A DNA stretch of 41,803 bases from an uncultured Lachnospiraceae bacterium (GCA_947626985.1 CANQUG010000031.1:1-41803), one strand, 5' to 3'. Shown: positions 30,716 to 40,170, numbered from the stretch's first letter. The notes: a model not told the origin generated them from the sequence alone. Numbers and translations: made by a program.

Positions 30716-33069
30716 AATTTTCCCCGTGCCCCGGAAACAGAGCACGGAACACCCTTAAACACACGCCACTTTCCCGGCTTCTCCGGCCGGACCCCCAAAA
30801 GATAAGCGCCATAGAGATAAACCGGTACGCTGCTCCAGGCATGGCAGAGACTGCCCGCCCGCTCAAAATCCTCCGCGCCCAGATCCGTCTCCCAGAAGGC
30901 AGAAGCCCCCTGATAAAGCATGGCCCCCCATCGGTCAGCCACTTCTTCAAACACCTGATCCCCGTATTTTTCCGGCTCCTGCAGCAGTGCTTCGTATCTG
31001 AAAATGCTGGCGGACATGCTCACAGGAACGAACTCTCCTCCCGCAAGCCTCTCCCGCAGTGCCTCCCGACGTTCACGGGGAACCGCCTCCGTATAAAGCG
31101 CCAGAGCCTGAACCAGCTGCGCATACTGTACCTGACATCCGTCCCTTATAAAGCTTGCATACGCTTTTTCCCGAGGATTCCAGAAATTTTCCAGTCCTTT
31201 CGTAATTACCCGGATCTCTTCCTCCAGCTCCGGTGGCTTCCTGTCCAAATAAGCGTACAGCAGCTTCATTCTCTGAAGAGCCAGAAGATAAAACAACTGC
31301 AGGGGCGCTTCCGCAGAAGGCGGAAGCATCTCCGTCCTCTCGATGGGAGTCCCCTCCAGAAGAGGTCTCCACTCATAAAAGTTCCAGTACTGAGGCTCCT
31401 GGAAATTCCACACCATACCGTCCCGCACATGATCGTGTACCGTCCGGAGAATCCGCCCGGCCACAGGCAGCATTTCCGCCCCGAAGGCCGCATCCCCGCT
31501 GTAACGGCAGTACTCCTCCAGCTCCACCAGAAACATCAGAGAAAACGCAGGAATATCCACATTCACTCTGGCGGGAGCGCACAACTCCAGCAGACCGTCC
31601 TCTCTCTGGGACAGAGCCAGAAGCTTCAGATTCGCCCTGGGCTGCTGAAATTCACCGAAAGCATAATATCCGAACAGCATCTGATTCCGGGAATCAAAGG
31701 CGTACAGCGCCTGCTCCCTCCAGGGACAGTCTTCGTAGTGCTCGTGCAGGCAGCACCGAAGCGTATATTTTGCCACATCATAAATACGATTGTGAAGGTG
31801 ATCCGTACAGCGGAATGCTCCATCTCCCTCAAAAGGATAGGAAACTGTCCGCAGACCGGCATAATGGACAATCACCTCATGACTGTGTATCAGTAACTGT
31901 AAATATCGTCCCCCCAGCCGGTGGAAACGATGAACAAAAGCTTCTCTTTTCCCTTCGCCGAACTGAGAATAGACTGACGAATCCTGAAAAAGGCAGCCAT
32001 GAGAAGAATGTTCAGAAATATCTTTCTCTCCCGGTGCTTCCCACCGAAACGTAAAGTGCCGTCCTCCCACATCCGTGCGAACCCGAAGATCCTCCAGGTG
32101 CTCTCCGTAGCTGACATCCACTGGAGACGGCTCCGGACAAACCATATCCAGGTCCAGATATCCCACAGTCTCCTCTCCAAGGTCAAAGATCAGATAGATG
32201 CCATCCTGCTCCTGAGAAAAAAAACGGACGCCTTTTTCAGATGGAAACCAGACACCCGGCAGCGAAGCAATATCCATCAGGGCAAAGCCTTCCCCGCTCT
32301 TTTCTTCTCCGGATACATACTCCCCGGTCCGCACTCCGGATCGTGCCGGTTCCTCCGCCGTGAGCCCCGCAAGCTCTCTGAAATGAAAACCCGCATACTG
32401 GGACAGACCGCTCTCATGCTCCGTAAAAACGCCCTGAGAAATAAGACGGACTTTTTTCCTCGGCCCCTGTTTCAGTTCTTTCACGGGCCTTGCGGTAAAT
32501 GTACAGTCCTTATCCACTGTCACTGCGCTTTCCCAAAATGCCCTCTCTTCCCGGCTCTCCGAATGAATTTCTCCCGGCTCTGTCCCCGGCGGAGACGCAC
32601 TTTCCAAACCTTCATATATAAAGCCGTACCCCAGCTGCGGAGTCACCAGAGGCACCTCCCCGCTGCGGTATCCGGGCATCAGACGGGCTTTCGTCTCCTT
32701 CCCGCTGGCGCAGAGCAGACTGCCCCGCTGCCACAGCTCGAAACGCAGACCGGGCAGTTCCTTCCGGGTTACGGCACTGTCCTTTCCGGGATACAGCACC
32801 TGAACCTCCAGCACCCCCTCCTCCCTCTCAGCGGCCGGCTCCAGAGAAATCACCTGCACGGATTTATAAAAGGGATAATCGGGATACTGAGTGGAAGGAA
32901 CATACTCTCCATTGATATAAACCGCATACTGTCCCTCCGCACTGATATGCAGCTCCATGGATCCCTCACCCTCCGGATGAAACTCCTGACGGAACTGTAC
33001 ATAGCAGTTCACCCCGGGAGCTCCCTCCAGCCATATCCAGTTTGACAGATCAGAAAACAACTCCCTCAA
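30676..33069 (-). CDS. GH78-type alpha-L-rhamnosidase-like enzyme
   Basis: This 797-residue protein resembles bacterial alpha-L-rhamnosidases. The opening LSNWIWLEGAPGVNCYVQFR is typical of the N-terminal domain, followed by YAVYINGEYV and FDLGEETVGYLDLDM in the beta-sandwich region. The six-hairpin barrel has HEHYEDCPWREQALYAFDSR, with D447, E452 and D459 spaced as in the Bacillus RhaB catalytic set. The C-terminus has SLCHAWSSVPVYLYGAYLLG. A TTG start is chosen because AGGAG lies nine bases upstream; no ATG is suitably placed. No signal peptide, so it acts on imported substrate. It is divergent from an AraC gene and precedes the importer. Confidence 0.85.
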   Translation of the reverse strand: MRELFSDLSNWIWLEGAPGVNCYVQFRQEFHPEGEGSMELHISAEGQYAVYINGEYVPSTQYPDYPFYKSVQVISLEPAAEREEGVLEVQVLYPGKDSAVTRKELPGLRFELWQRGSLLCASGKETKARLMPGYRSGEVPLVTPQLGYGFIYEGLESASPPGTEPGEIHSESREERAFWESAVTVDKDCTFTARPVKELKQGPRKKVRLISQGVFTEHESGLSQYAGFHFRELAGLTAEEPARSGVRTGEYVSGEEKSGEGFALMDIASLPGVWFPSEKGVRFFSQEQDGIYLIFDLGEETVGYLDLDMVCPEPSPVDVSYGEHLEDLRVRTDVGGRHFTFRWEAPGEKDISEHSSHGCLFQDSSVYSQFGEGKREAFVHRFHRLGGRYLQLLIHSHEVIVHYAGLRTVSYPFEGDGAFRCTDHLHNRIYDVAKYTLRCCLHEHYEDCPWREQALYAFDSRNQMLFGYYAFGEFQQPRANLKLLALSQREDGLLELCAPARVNVDIPAFSLMFLVELEEYCRYSGDAAFGAEMLPVAGRILRTVHDHVRDGMVWNFQEPQYWNFYEWRPLLEGTPIERTEMLPPSAEAPLQLFYLLALQRMKLLYAYLDRKPPELEEEIRVITKGLENFWNPREKAYASFIRDGCQVQYAQLVQALALYTEAVPRERREALRERLAGGEFVPVSMSASIFRYEALLQEPEKYGDQVFEEVADRWGAMLYQGASAFWETDLGAEDFERAGSLCHAWSSVPVYLYGAYLLGVRPEKPGKWRVFKGVPCSVSGARGKFICPEGELEVRIP

Positions 33070-33346
33070 GACGTCCCTCTCCTTCTGTTGATTTTCAATA
33101 TCACTTCCGCGGCACAAAACTGCCGGCAGCTGCTAACGGGCGCAGCATACGGACAATTGCAGAGTGAATTCTCTTAAATACTGTAATGTCTCATAATCAT
33201 CCTATAATATCTGCCTGTATTTTTCATCATTGTATATATTTTACAAATTACATCTAATTTATCTGTCATTTATCTATAATTTAGCACAATTCACGGCTGC
33301 AAAAAAGACTCTTATTTGATAATTTCTGGCAAAAAAGTGTCCTCTC

Positions 33347-33375
33347 TTGATATTTTACAATTCTTTTGATACAAT
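33347..33375 (+). promoter_or_regulatory. Promoter of the second AraC gene
   Basis: TTGATA (33347-33352), a 17-base spacer and TACAAT (33370-33375), giving a leader of about 125 bases. The shared 33070-33505 control region is AT-rich. I could not fix the promoter of the GH78-type gene; TATTAT around 33210 is a possible -10. Confidence 0.65.
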
Positions 33376-33505
33376 AATACAAAATCTCATTCTTTTTCAT
33401 GTATCTGCATCCGGAAGTCCATGCATCACACGATGCTGCACAGGCTCCCGATGCGGAACAGTACCTTCCTCACATCCTGTTTTACAATAAATTTGCGGGG
33501 TTCCC

Positions 33506-34393
33506 ATGATAAACGAACATACTTTAGAACAGCTAAAAGCAATCTCAGAACAGCAACAGACTTCCGGAAATGAAAAAACCGAGAGCGCCATCCTCCTGTC
33601 CGCGGACGCCTGCTCCGGACATTTCTCCGACCAGCCGAGAAGCGAAATCGAGACGGTCTATGTCTGTGCCGGAATGATCACCTGCCTGTCCAGCGAGACC
33701 ACCCTCCAGGTCCGCGCCGGAGAGCTTTTGTTCCTCAACCCCGATTTTCCCTGCCAGATCTGCGGCACCGGCCATCGGGACATCGCTGTCAGCTTTCTGA
33801 TCTCCCCGGATTTCGCCGGTCACATGCTCACCTTCATCGGAGGCGGGCAGTCCCCTCTGGGGCTTTTCCTCATGGACTGTCTTTTCCGGCAGAATCAGGG
33901 ACCCGGCTATCTCTGCTTCCAGGCCTCCGGCATCGTCCAGATCCAGAATCTGGCAGAAAACCTGCTGCTCACTCTGCTTCTGCCCTCCCCGGGATCCGCC
34001 AGGATCAGTGAGATGACCTTCTCCCTCCTCTGCCTGGAGCTTCTGGAGCATACGGAAACCATCTATCATGACAAACAGGCGGAACTGATCCCCAGAATGC
34101 TGGACTACATCGACGGCAACTACACCGAAGGAAAACTGATGGACGCGGCAGGACTCCTGGACTACGACGTAAGCATTCTCTCCAGGGAAATCCGCCGTCA
34201 GACAGGGCAGACCTTCACCGATCTCATTCAGAAAAAACGGATGACCCAGGCCGCCGCTCTCCTTCGCACCACCTCCCTCACCGTGGAAGCCGTCTCCCGC
34301 TCGGTAGGCTACGAAAACGTCAGCTATTTCCATCGTCTCTTCCGCCGCACCTTCGGCATGACACCCCGACAGTACCGGACAGAGAAAACATGA
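33506..34393 (+). CDS. AraC-family transcription regulator (second locus)
   Basis: A 295-residue regulator with an N-terminal cupin-like sensor (about 45-100, with TLQVRAGELLFLNPDFPCQI) and C-terminal AraC helix-turn-helix pair (about 195-290): LMDAAGLLDYDVSILSREIRR and VEAVSRSVGYENVSYFHRLFRRTFG followed by TPRQYR. A GCGGGG site lies five bases above the ATG. It is divergent from the GH78-type gene and its importer, and is the natural candidate regulator for them. Confidence 0.9.
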   Translation: MINEHTLEQLKAISEQQQTSGNEKTESAILLSADACSGHFSDQPRSEIETVYVCAGMITCLSSETTLQVRAGELLFLNPDFPCQICGTGHRDIAVSFLISPDFAGHMLTFIGGGQSPLGLFLMDCLFRQNQGPGYLCFQASGIVQIQNLAENLLLTLLLPSPGSARISEMTFSLLCLELLEHTETIYHDKQAELIPRMLDYIDGNYTEGKLMDAAGLLDYDVSILSREIRRQTGQTFTDLIQKKRMTQAAALLRTTSLTVEAVSRSVGYENVSYFHRLFRRTFGMTPRQYRTEKT

Positions 34394-34689
34394 CCCCTGT
34401 GAATTCGTCCCGCAGAGCCCGCATCGCCGGCAGGCAAACCGCACAGCCTGTCTGCATCCGTACGAATCCTGTGTTCTGCGCAGATTTCCCCGGCCCGTGA
34501 AAAACAGCATGCGCGCAAAATTGACTGCAAACATAAGCACCAAAATTGATCGCAAATTTTACATAATTCTTGCAAAAAACAGTAGAAAAAATTGTAAAGT
34601 TCTAGTAAAATGGGTGTTAAGTTTCGGTTAAAAATTTTGTTTCCCAGTAAAACCGGCAAATAACTTTTTCTTTTACGGGTGAGGAAAAT

Positions 34690-36507
34690 ATGAACATATT
34701 TAATGTGATCACACTTTTAGGCGGACTTGCAATGTTTCTCTACGGAATGCGCATCATGGGAGACGGCCTCAAGGAAAGCTCCTCCGGCACGCTGAAAAAT
34801 GCTCTGGAAAAGCTGACCAATACCCCTGTGAAAGCATTTCTTCTGGGTTTGGGAATGACTGCCATCATCCAGTCGTCCACAGCAACCATCGTCATCACCT
34901 CCGGTCTCGTAGGAGCCGGAATCATTTCCCTGCATCAGTCTCTGGGCATCGTCATCGGAGCGAATGTAGGAACCACCGTCACCGGACAGATCATCCGGCT
35001 TCTGGATCTGGATTCCTCAGGCACTTCCTTTTTACAGTTTTTTAAACCGTCCACCCTGGCGCCCCTTGCCCTCATCGTGGGCATCATCATCATTATGGGC
35101 TGGAAAAGCAAGGGATCCGGGAAGATCGGGCAGATCGTCATCGGCTTCGGCATCCTGTTTTCCGGCCTCCTGAACATGACGGACGCAGTGAGCACCCTCA
35201 CGGAGAGCGGTCTGATCGAACGGCTCTTTTCGGAACTGGGAAACAATCCTCTGATCGGGTATACCATCGGAGCGGCGGTGGCCTTTGTGCTCCAGAGCTC
35301 CTCCGCCACCATCGGTATCCTGCAGGCCTTTTCCACCTCAGGCCAGCTGACCTTCGGCGGGATCTACGCAGTGCTGGTGGGCATTTACCTGGGAGACTGC
35401 GTAACCACAGCCATCGTGTGCAACATCGGGGCAAAACCCGACGCCAAACGGGTGGGAATCATCAATATTTTATACAATCTCTGCAAGTCCTTCCTGATCC
35501 TGGTCACCGTCACCATCATCCACAGGCTGGGCCTTCTGGACGGCATCTGGAACAGCGTGATCCACTCCGGAGGCATTGCCAACACCAACACCATTTTTAA
35601 CCTGGCCTGCGCGCTGGCGCTGTTCCCGGCGCTGAACACCTTTGAACGGCTGGGCCACAGGTTTGTAAAGGACGAGCCCGCGGCCGCAGGAAAGCACGAC
35701 GAACTTCTGGACGCTTTAAGCCCCGTATTTTTCAGCACGCCGGCGCTGGCCTTCGGCCGCTGCTACGACGCCCTCCTGGTCATGTACGAAATGGCCAGAA
35801 CCAATATCAGCCGCGCTTTTGACGTGGTTGCCGACTACGATGAAAAAAAAGCGGAACAGATCGTGGAAGACGAAAATTACATCGATACCATGGCCGACCG
35901 CATCAGCAATTATCTCATCCAGATATCCGCCCACATCACCGCGCCCTATCATCTGGAAATCATGAACCATTACTATTCCGCAGCCACGGAGTTTGAACGC
36001 CTCAGCGATCACGCCATGAATATCTGCGAGATCGGCACCGCACTCCGCGACCGGAACATGTTCTTTTCCAACGCAGCGCTGGAGGAGCTGAAGGTGATCC
36101 GTGAACTCATCGGAACCATTCTGGATTACTGCAGTGAAGCGTTCAAAAAGAGAAACGCAGACGCCGCCCGCCACATTGAACCACTGGAGGAAGTGGTGGA
36201 CGATATGGTAAACTCCCTGAAGGACAACCACCTGGAACGTCTCCGCACAGGAGCCTGTTCCATCTTTACAGGAACAGAATACCTGAACCTGCTCACAGAG
36301 GTGGAACGCATCTCCGACGTCTGTTCCAACATCGGCGTGGCCACCATCGCCCGGGCGAATCCGGAGCTGAAGCACCAGGTGCACGATTATGTGTCCATGC
36401 TCCATTCCGGAAGAGACGAGGAATTTAACACGGAATACCAGGGCGCTCACGACAAATATTTCCATCTCCTCAGACCCGAGGAGAAAGAGCCGGAAAAACA
36501 GGCATAA
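34690..36507 (+). CDS. Na/Pi cotransporter family protein with PhoU-like domain
   Basis: A 605-residue inner-membrane protein. The N-terminal half has two inverted Na_Pi_cotrans repeats, each with the diagnostic QSS motif: IIQSSTATIVITSG (about 56-69) and VLQSSSATIGILQAFSTSG (about 197-215). The C-terminal part (about 345-590) is a soluble PhoU-like helical domain (FERLSDHAMNICEIG, VERISDVCSNIG). GTGAGGAAAAT precedes the ATG. It is monocistronic, followed by a long hairpin. Sodium-driven phosphate uptake, or regulation of phosphate level, is the family role; direct substrate data are lacking. Confidence 0.93.
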   Translation: MNIFNVITLLGGLAMFLYGMRIMGDGLKESSSGTLKNALEKLTNTPVKAFLLGLGMTAIIQSSTATIVITSGLVGAGIISLHQSLGIVIGANVGTTVTGQIIRLLDLDSSGTSFLQFFKPSTLAPLALIVGIIIIMGWKSKGSGKIGQIVIGFGILFSGLLNMTDAVSTLTESGLIERLFSELGNNPLIGYTIGAAVAFVLQSSSATIGILQAFSTSGQLTFGGIYAVLVGIYLGDCVTTAIVCNIGAKPDAKRVGIINILYNLCKSFLILVTVTIIHRLGLLDGIWNSVIHSGGIANTNTIFNLACALALFPALNTFERLGHRFVKDEPAAAGKHDELLDALSPVFFSTPALAFGRCYDALLVMYEMARTNISRAFDVVADYDEKKAEQIVEDENYIDTMADRISNYLIQISAHITAPYHLEIMNHYYSAATEFERLSDHAMNICEIGTALRDRNMFFSNAALEELKVIRELIGTILDYCSEAFKKRNADAARHIEPLEEVVDDMVNSLKDNHLERLRTGACSIFTGTEYLNLLTEVERISDVCSNIGVATIARANPELKHQVHDYVSMLHSGRDEEFNTEYQGAHDKYFHLLRPEEKEPEKQA

Positions 36508-36508
36508 A

Positions 36509-36607
36509 AAAGGGGGACTGCCGCAACATGCGGACGAAGCACAATATACCACAAATGGCAATATATTGCGCCGTCACGCAGACTGCGGACAGTCCCTTTA
36601 CTATTTT
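36509..36607 (+). terminator. Large terminator-like hairpin after the Na/Pi gene
   Basis: AAAGGGGGACTGCCGCA (36509-36525) pairs with TGCGGACAGTCCCTTT (36584-36599) apart from two small bulges, enclosing smaller stems (CCGCA/TGCGG, AATATA/TATATT), and ends in ACTATTTTGTCC. It starts one base past the stop codon. Confidence 0.65.
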
Positions 36608-36638
36608 GTCCGGCTATGGAACCGGTGGCCCAGAAAAA

Positions 36639-36764
36639 CTTCTTTTTCTGAACGGCTGTGAAACCGACGGTCCGGAAGAACTTCTTTTTCTGAACGGCTG
36701 TGAAACCGGCGGCCCGGAAGAACTTCTTTTTCTGAACGGCTGTGAAACCGGCGGCCCGGCGCAT
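36639..36764. repeat. Three tandem 42-bp repeats between Na/Pi and metA genes
   Basis: CTTCTTTTTCTGAACGGCTG starts at 36639, 36681 and 36723, an exact 42-base period with few changes. The array remains open in a plus-strand and a minus-strand frame (14-residue units), but no start or ribosome-binding site supports a gene. It ends next to a CGGCCCGG/CCGGGCCG hairpin (about 36752-36772) that may serve as the metA end. Confidence 0.85.
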
Positions 36765-36777
36765 CCGGGCCGACCGT

Positions 36778-37710
36778 TTAGCTGTGGGAGAAATCCGGCG
36801 TTCCCATAAGGTTATAAGGAGTCACCTGATATACATAATAATTCAGCCAGTTTGTATAAAGATTATTCGCATGAGCCCGCCACATCAGCAGCGGCGGAAT
36901 GGAGGGATCATCCCCCCGGTAATAGTTCTCCGGAATGTGGATGGGAAGCCCTTTTCCCACATCCCTCTTATATTCTCCGTCCAGAGTAATGCGGTCATAT
37001 TCCGGATGCCCCATGACAAAAATCTTCCGACCCTCGTCGGACATGGCCAGAAACAGTCCCGCCTCCTCCGACTCCGCCAGAACAGTCAGTTCTTTACACC
37101 GGTGAATATCCTCTATGGGAACCTCCGTGTGACGGGAATGAGGAGCCAGAAACATATCGTCAAAGCCCCGCACCAGAGGAATTTTCCGATTCAGCACCTT
37201 ATGCCAGAACAAACCGAACATCTTTTGGTCCAGCGGCCGCTTCTGCAGTCCGAAATGATGGTAAAGCCCTGCCTGGGCCGCCCAGCACAGATAAATGGTG
37301 GAGGTCACATGAGTGGTGCTCCAGTCCATAATCTCTGTCAGTTCCTGCCAGTAATCCACCTCTTCAAACTCCATCTGCTCCACAGGCGCGCCGGTGATGA
37401 TCATCCCGTCAAATCTCTGCCCCTTCAGCTCCGAAAAGGTCTGATAAAATTTGTTCAGGTGGCTCCTGGAGGTATTTTTTGCCTGATGGCTCTCCACCGC
37501 CATGAAAGTCACGTCCACCTGCAGAGGAGTGTTGGACAGAGAGCGGAGAAGCTGCAGCTCCGTCTCCTCCTTCAGGGGCATGAGATTCAGAATCAGAATC
37601 TGAATGGGACGAATGTCCTGATGCATGGCCCGATTCTCATCCATCACAAAAATATTTTCTCTTTCCAGAATTTCCCGAACGGGCAGATCCCGCTGTATTT
37701 TAATCGGCAT
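36778..37710 (-). CDS. metA: Homoserine O-acetyltransferase (MetA family)
   Basis: MetA acylates homoserine to start methionine synthesis. The 310 residues hold the family signature: MPIKIQRDLP, LNLMPLKEETE, the nucleophile C142 in IYLCWAAQAG, and H235 and E237 in VMGHPEYDR. Residue 111 is glutamate (TGAPVEQMEF), the form that in studied MetA proteins selects acetyl-CoA; succinyl-CoA users have glycine there. The usual label homoserine O-succinyltransferase is therefore probably wrong. AGGAGG lies five bases above the ATG. It follows ligA on the same strand by 156 bases. No SAM riboswitch was recognised in that gap. Confidence 0.95.
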   Translation of the reverse strand: MPIKIQRDLPVREILERENIFVMDENRAMHQDIRPIQILILNLMPLKEETELQLLRSLSNTPLQVDVTFMAVESHQAKNTSRSHLNKFYQTFSELKGQRFDGMIITGAPVEQMEFEEVDYWQELTEIMDWSTTHVTSTIYLCWAAQAGLYHHFGLQKRPLDQKMFGLFWHKVLNRKIPLVRGFDDMFLAPHSRHTEVPIEDIHRCKELTVLAESEEAGLFLAMSDEGRKIFVMGHPEYDRITLDGEYKRDVGKGLPIHIPENYYRGDDPSIPPLLMWRAHANNLYTNWLNYYVYQVTPYNLMGTPDFSHS

Positions 37711-37866
37711 AATATCCTCCTTTTAACATGCTTTTACGCCTGAGTCCTCAATACCGACGGCTGTCGGGCGTCACCGTAAATAAAAGCCTCCTGTGTACAG
37801 ATATCTCCACCAGGCGGCAGATTTTTCCTCCTGAGAAATGGAGAACATTGAAAAAGCATCATGACG

Positions 37867-39822
37867 TCATGAATTCACCAGCTTCAGGAACTCCTCCTCC
37901 GACAAAATCGGAATCCCCAGCTCCCGAGCCTTCTTATTTTTAGACGAATTGGAAGTAACGTCATTATTAATGAGATAACTGGTTCTGCCGGTCACAGATC
38001 CCGTCACCTTGCCCCCCAGGGATTCGATGAAGGCTTTTGCCTCATTGCGGTTGGCAAAATGCTCCACACTCCCGGTAATGACAAAGTTCATCCCCGCAAA
38101 AATCTGCTCTCCCGACTGTACCTCCCGCTTCAGAACCAGATGGGACAGCAGGTGGTCCAGCTTCCGGTTATTCTCCTCATTGTCAAAATAATCCGCCAGA
38201 TTCCCGGCGATCACCGGGCCGATTCCCTCAATATCGGCGATCTCCTCCCTGCCGGCACTGCGGATCTTCTCCAGATCATCATCAAAATGCCGGCAGATCA
38301 CTTTGGCATTGGCAAGACCGATATTGGGAATTCCCAGACTGTAGATCACTTTTGCCAGGGTAGTCTCTCTGGCCTTTTCCAGACTTTTTTTCAGATTTTC
38401 GAAGGATTTTTCCCCGAATCCCTCCATCTGGACGATCTCGTCTCTGTGCTTCTCTATCTCAAAAATATCCCCGAAATCATGAATAAATCCTCTGGCGATA
38501 AACTTCTCCAGAGTGGCCTCGGAAAGCCCGTCAATATTCATGGCGTCCCTGCTGACAAACAGGGTGAAGGATTTGATCTTTTTGGCCTCGCAGTCGGGAT
38601 TCATGCAGTACAGGGCCTCCACATCATTTTCCCTGCGGATCCTGGCCTCCCGGCCGCACACGGGACAGACCTCCGGGATGGGAAGATTCCCGCTTCTGGT
38701 AAGATTTTCCGCGATCTGGGGAATGATCATATTGGCCTTGTAGACCTGAATGGTATCCCCGATTCCCAGCTGCAGTTCCTTCAGTATACTCACATTGTGG
38801 ACGCTGGCCCGGCTCACCGTAGTGCCCTCCAGCTCCACCGGTTCGAAGATGGCCACCGGATTGATCAGCCCCGTGCGGGACGGACTCCACTCCATCTCCA
38901 CCAGGCGGGTCTCCCGGATTTCATCCGCCCATTTGAAAGCGAAGGAATTTCTGGGAAATTTGGCCGTAGACCCCAGGGAATCTCCGTACGCAATATCATC
39001 ATAAAGGGCCACCAGACCATCCGATGGAAAATCATTGGTCTGAACGGCGCCGGCAAAGTAATCCATGGCCTCATCCAGCGTATCCGCGGTCACCATCCGG
39101 TACTCCACCACCTGGAAGCCCTGAGACCGCAGCCACTCAAACTGGTATTTCCGGGAGTTGTGCATATCCACGCCCTCCGCCGACACCAGCATGAACGCGT
39201 AAAAACGCACGTTTCTCCTCGCCGTGATCTCATTGTTCAGCTGCCGGACAGAACCGCTGCAGAGATTCCGGGGATTTTTATACCTGGCGTCCACATCTTC
39301 GATGGATTCATTAATCCTCTCAAAATCCGAGTAGGTGATGATGGCCTCCCCGCGGAGCACCAGCCGTCCCTGATAAGGGATTTTCAGAGGAATATTGACA
39401 AACACCCGGGCGTTGTTGGTGATCACCTCTCCCACCGTGCCGTTCCCCCGGGTAACAGCCTTGGCAAGCTCTCCTTTTTCATAGGTAAGAACAATGGTCA
39501 GTCCGTCCAGCTTCCAGGACAGCAATGTCTCATGATTCCCCACAAACTCCCGCAGGGTCTCTCTGTCCTTGGTCTTGTCCAGAGAGAGCATGGGACTTTC
39601 GTGAGCCTCCCTGGGAAGGGAATCCAGAGACTCATACCCCACGCTCACGGTGGGACTCCCCGCCAGAACGGTGCCGGTCTCCTCCTCCAGGGCCCGGAGC
39701 TCATCATAAAGCTGATCATATTCCAGATTGCTCATGATTTCTCTGTCTTCCTGGTAATATGCCCTGGCGGCCTGATTGAGCCGCTCTATAAGGGCTTTCA
39801 TTCGATCTATGGATGTGTCCAT
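37867..39822 (-). CDS. ligA: NAD-dependent DNA ligase LigA
   Basis: LigA seals nicks during replication and repair using NAD. The 651 residues show domain Ia (ARAYYQEDREIMSNLEYDQLY), the adenylation lysine K104 in SWKLDGLTIVL, the OB fold, a four-cysteine zinc finger (CPVCGREARIRR and CMNPDCEAKK), helix-hairpin-helix repeats (SLGIPNIGLANAK, IEGIGPVIAGNLADYF) and a C-terminal BRCT domain (about 575-650). The start MDTSIDRMKA has AGGAGG five bases upstream; an open extension further upstream is not needed. It shares orientation with the pseudouridine synthase gene and metA. Slightly shorter than typical (about 670), but all domains are present. Confidence 0.96.
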   Translation of the reverse strand: MDTSIDRMKALIERLNQAARAYYQEDREIMSNLEYDQLYDELRALEEETGTVLAGSPTVSVGYESLDSLPREAHESPMLSLDKTKDRETLREFVGNHETLLSWKLDGLTIVLTYEKGELAKAVTRGNGTVGEVITNNARVFVNIPLKIPYQGRLVLRGEAIITYSDFERINESIEDVDARYKNPRNLCSGSVRQLNNEITARRNVRFYAFMLVSAEGVDMHNSRKYQFEWLRSQGFQVVEYRMVTADTLDEAMDYFAGAVQTNDFPSDGLVALYDDIAYGDSLGSTAKFPRNSFAFKWADEIRETRLVEMEWSPSRTGLINPVAIFEPVELEGTTVSRASVHNVSILKELQLGIGDTIQVYKANMIIPQIAENLTRSGNLPIPEVCPVCGREARIRRENDVEALYCMNPDCEAKKIKSFTLFVSRDAMNIDGLSEATLEKFIARGFIHDFGDIFEIEKHRDEIVQMEGFGEKSFENLKKSLEKARETTLAKVIYSLGIPNIGLANAKVICRHFDDDLEKIRSAGREEIADIEGIGPVIAGNLADYFDNEENNRKLDHLLSHLVLKREVQSGEQIFAGMNFVITGSVEHFANRNEAKAFIESLGGKVTGSVTGRTSYLINNDVTSNSSKNKKARELGIPILSEEEFLKLVNS

Positions 39823-39963
39823 GATGTCCTCCTGTTTCTGCTGCGGTTTCACCGGCAATGACGGGCGGCCGGCCAGAGTCTCACTGAATCTGACCGATGG
39901 TTCGGCACAGGCTGAGCTGGCTTGGGACCGCTGATTCGGCGCTGGCACCGCCGGCTTTTCGCC

Positions 39964-40150
39964 TTATTCAACCCGAGTTGCGGCAGGTTTGCACATTAAT
40001 TCAGCATAGTTTGCGGCAGGTTTGTGCACCGATTCAGCACAGTCTGCACTAACTTTGCTCACCGATTCAGTACAGTCTGCACTAACTTTACTCACCGATT
40101 CAACACAATCTGCACTAACTCTGTTCACCGATTCAGTTCGATTTGCCCCG
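39964..40150. repeat. Six 33-bp tandem repeats between the pseudouridine synthase gene and ligA
   Basis: ATTCAGCACAGTCTGCACTA-like units sit at an exact 33-base period (aligned points 39965, 39998, 40031, 40064, 40097, 40130). The central four are close, the left two diverged. The period is a multiple of three and the minus strand stays open across the array. Confidence 0.85.
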
Positions 40151-40170
40151 GCACTATCACTCTGTTTCAT
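39964..40170 (-). CDS. Possible small repeat protein (11-residue units), doubtful
   Basis: An ATG at 40170, inside the last codons of the pseudouridine synthase gene, opens a 68-residue frame made mostly of units like ESVSKVSADCT, each ending in a cysteine in the best-preserved copies. The later units drift (ESVHKPAANYA, ELMCKPAATRV). No ribosome-binding site of quality is seen; translation could be coupled to the upstream gene by the 14-base overlap. The frame may be open only because the tandem unit length is a multiple of three. No known domain. Confidence 0.3.
   Translation of the reverse strand: MKQSDSAGANRTESVNRVSADCVESVSKVSADCTESVSKVSADCAESVHKPAANYAELMCKPAATRVE

Noticed and set aside
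30266-30745. A 159-codon minus-strand frame over the 60-bp repeats
   Set aside because: It overlaps the end of the GH78-type gene in another frame and consists of repeat translation without a start signal.
36528-36809. A 93-codon plus-strand frame across the 42-bp repeats
   Set aside because: No ribosome-binding site, overlaps a terminator-like hairpin and the end of metA, and the open frame is explained by a repeat length divisible by three.
37711-37866. SAM riboswitch or T-box upstream of metA
   Set aside because: The conserved SAM-I or T-box motifs are absent. A CCGAC/GTCGG stem inside ACGCC/GGCGT is visible, but it matches no family I know.
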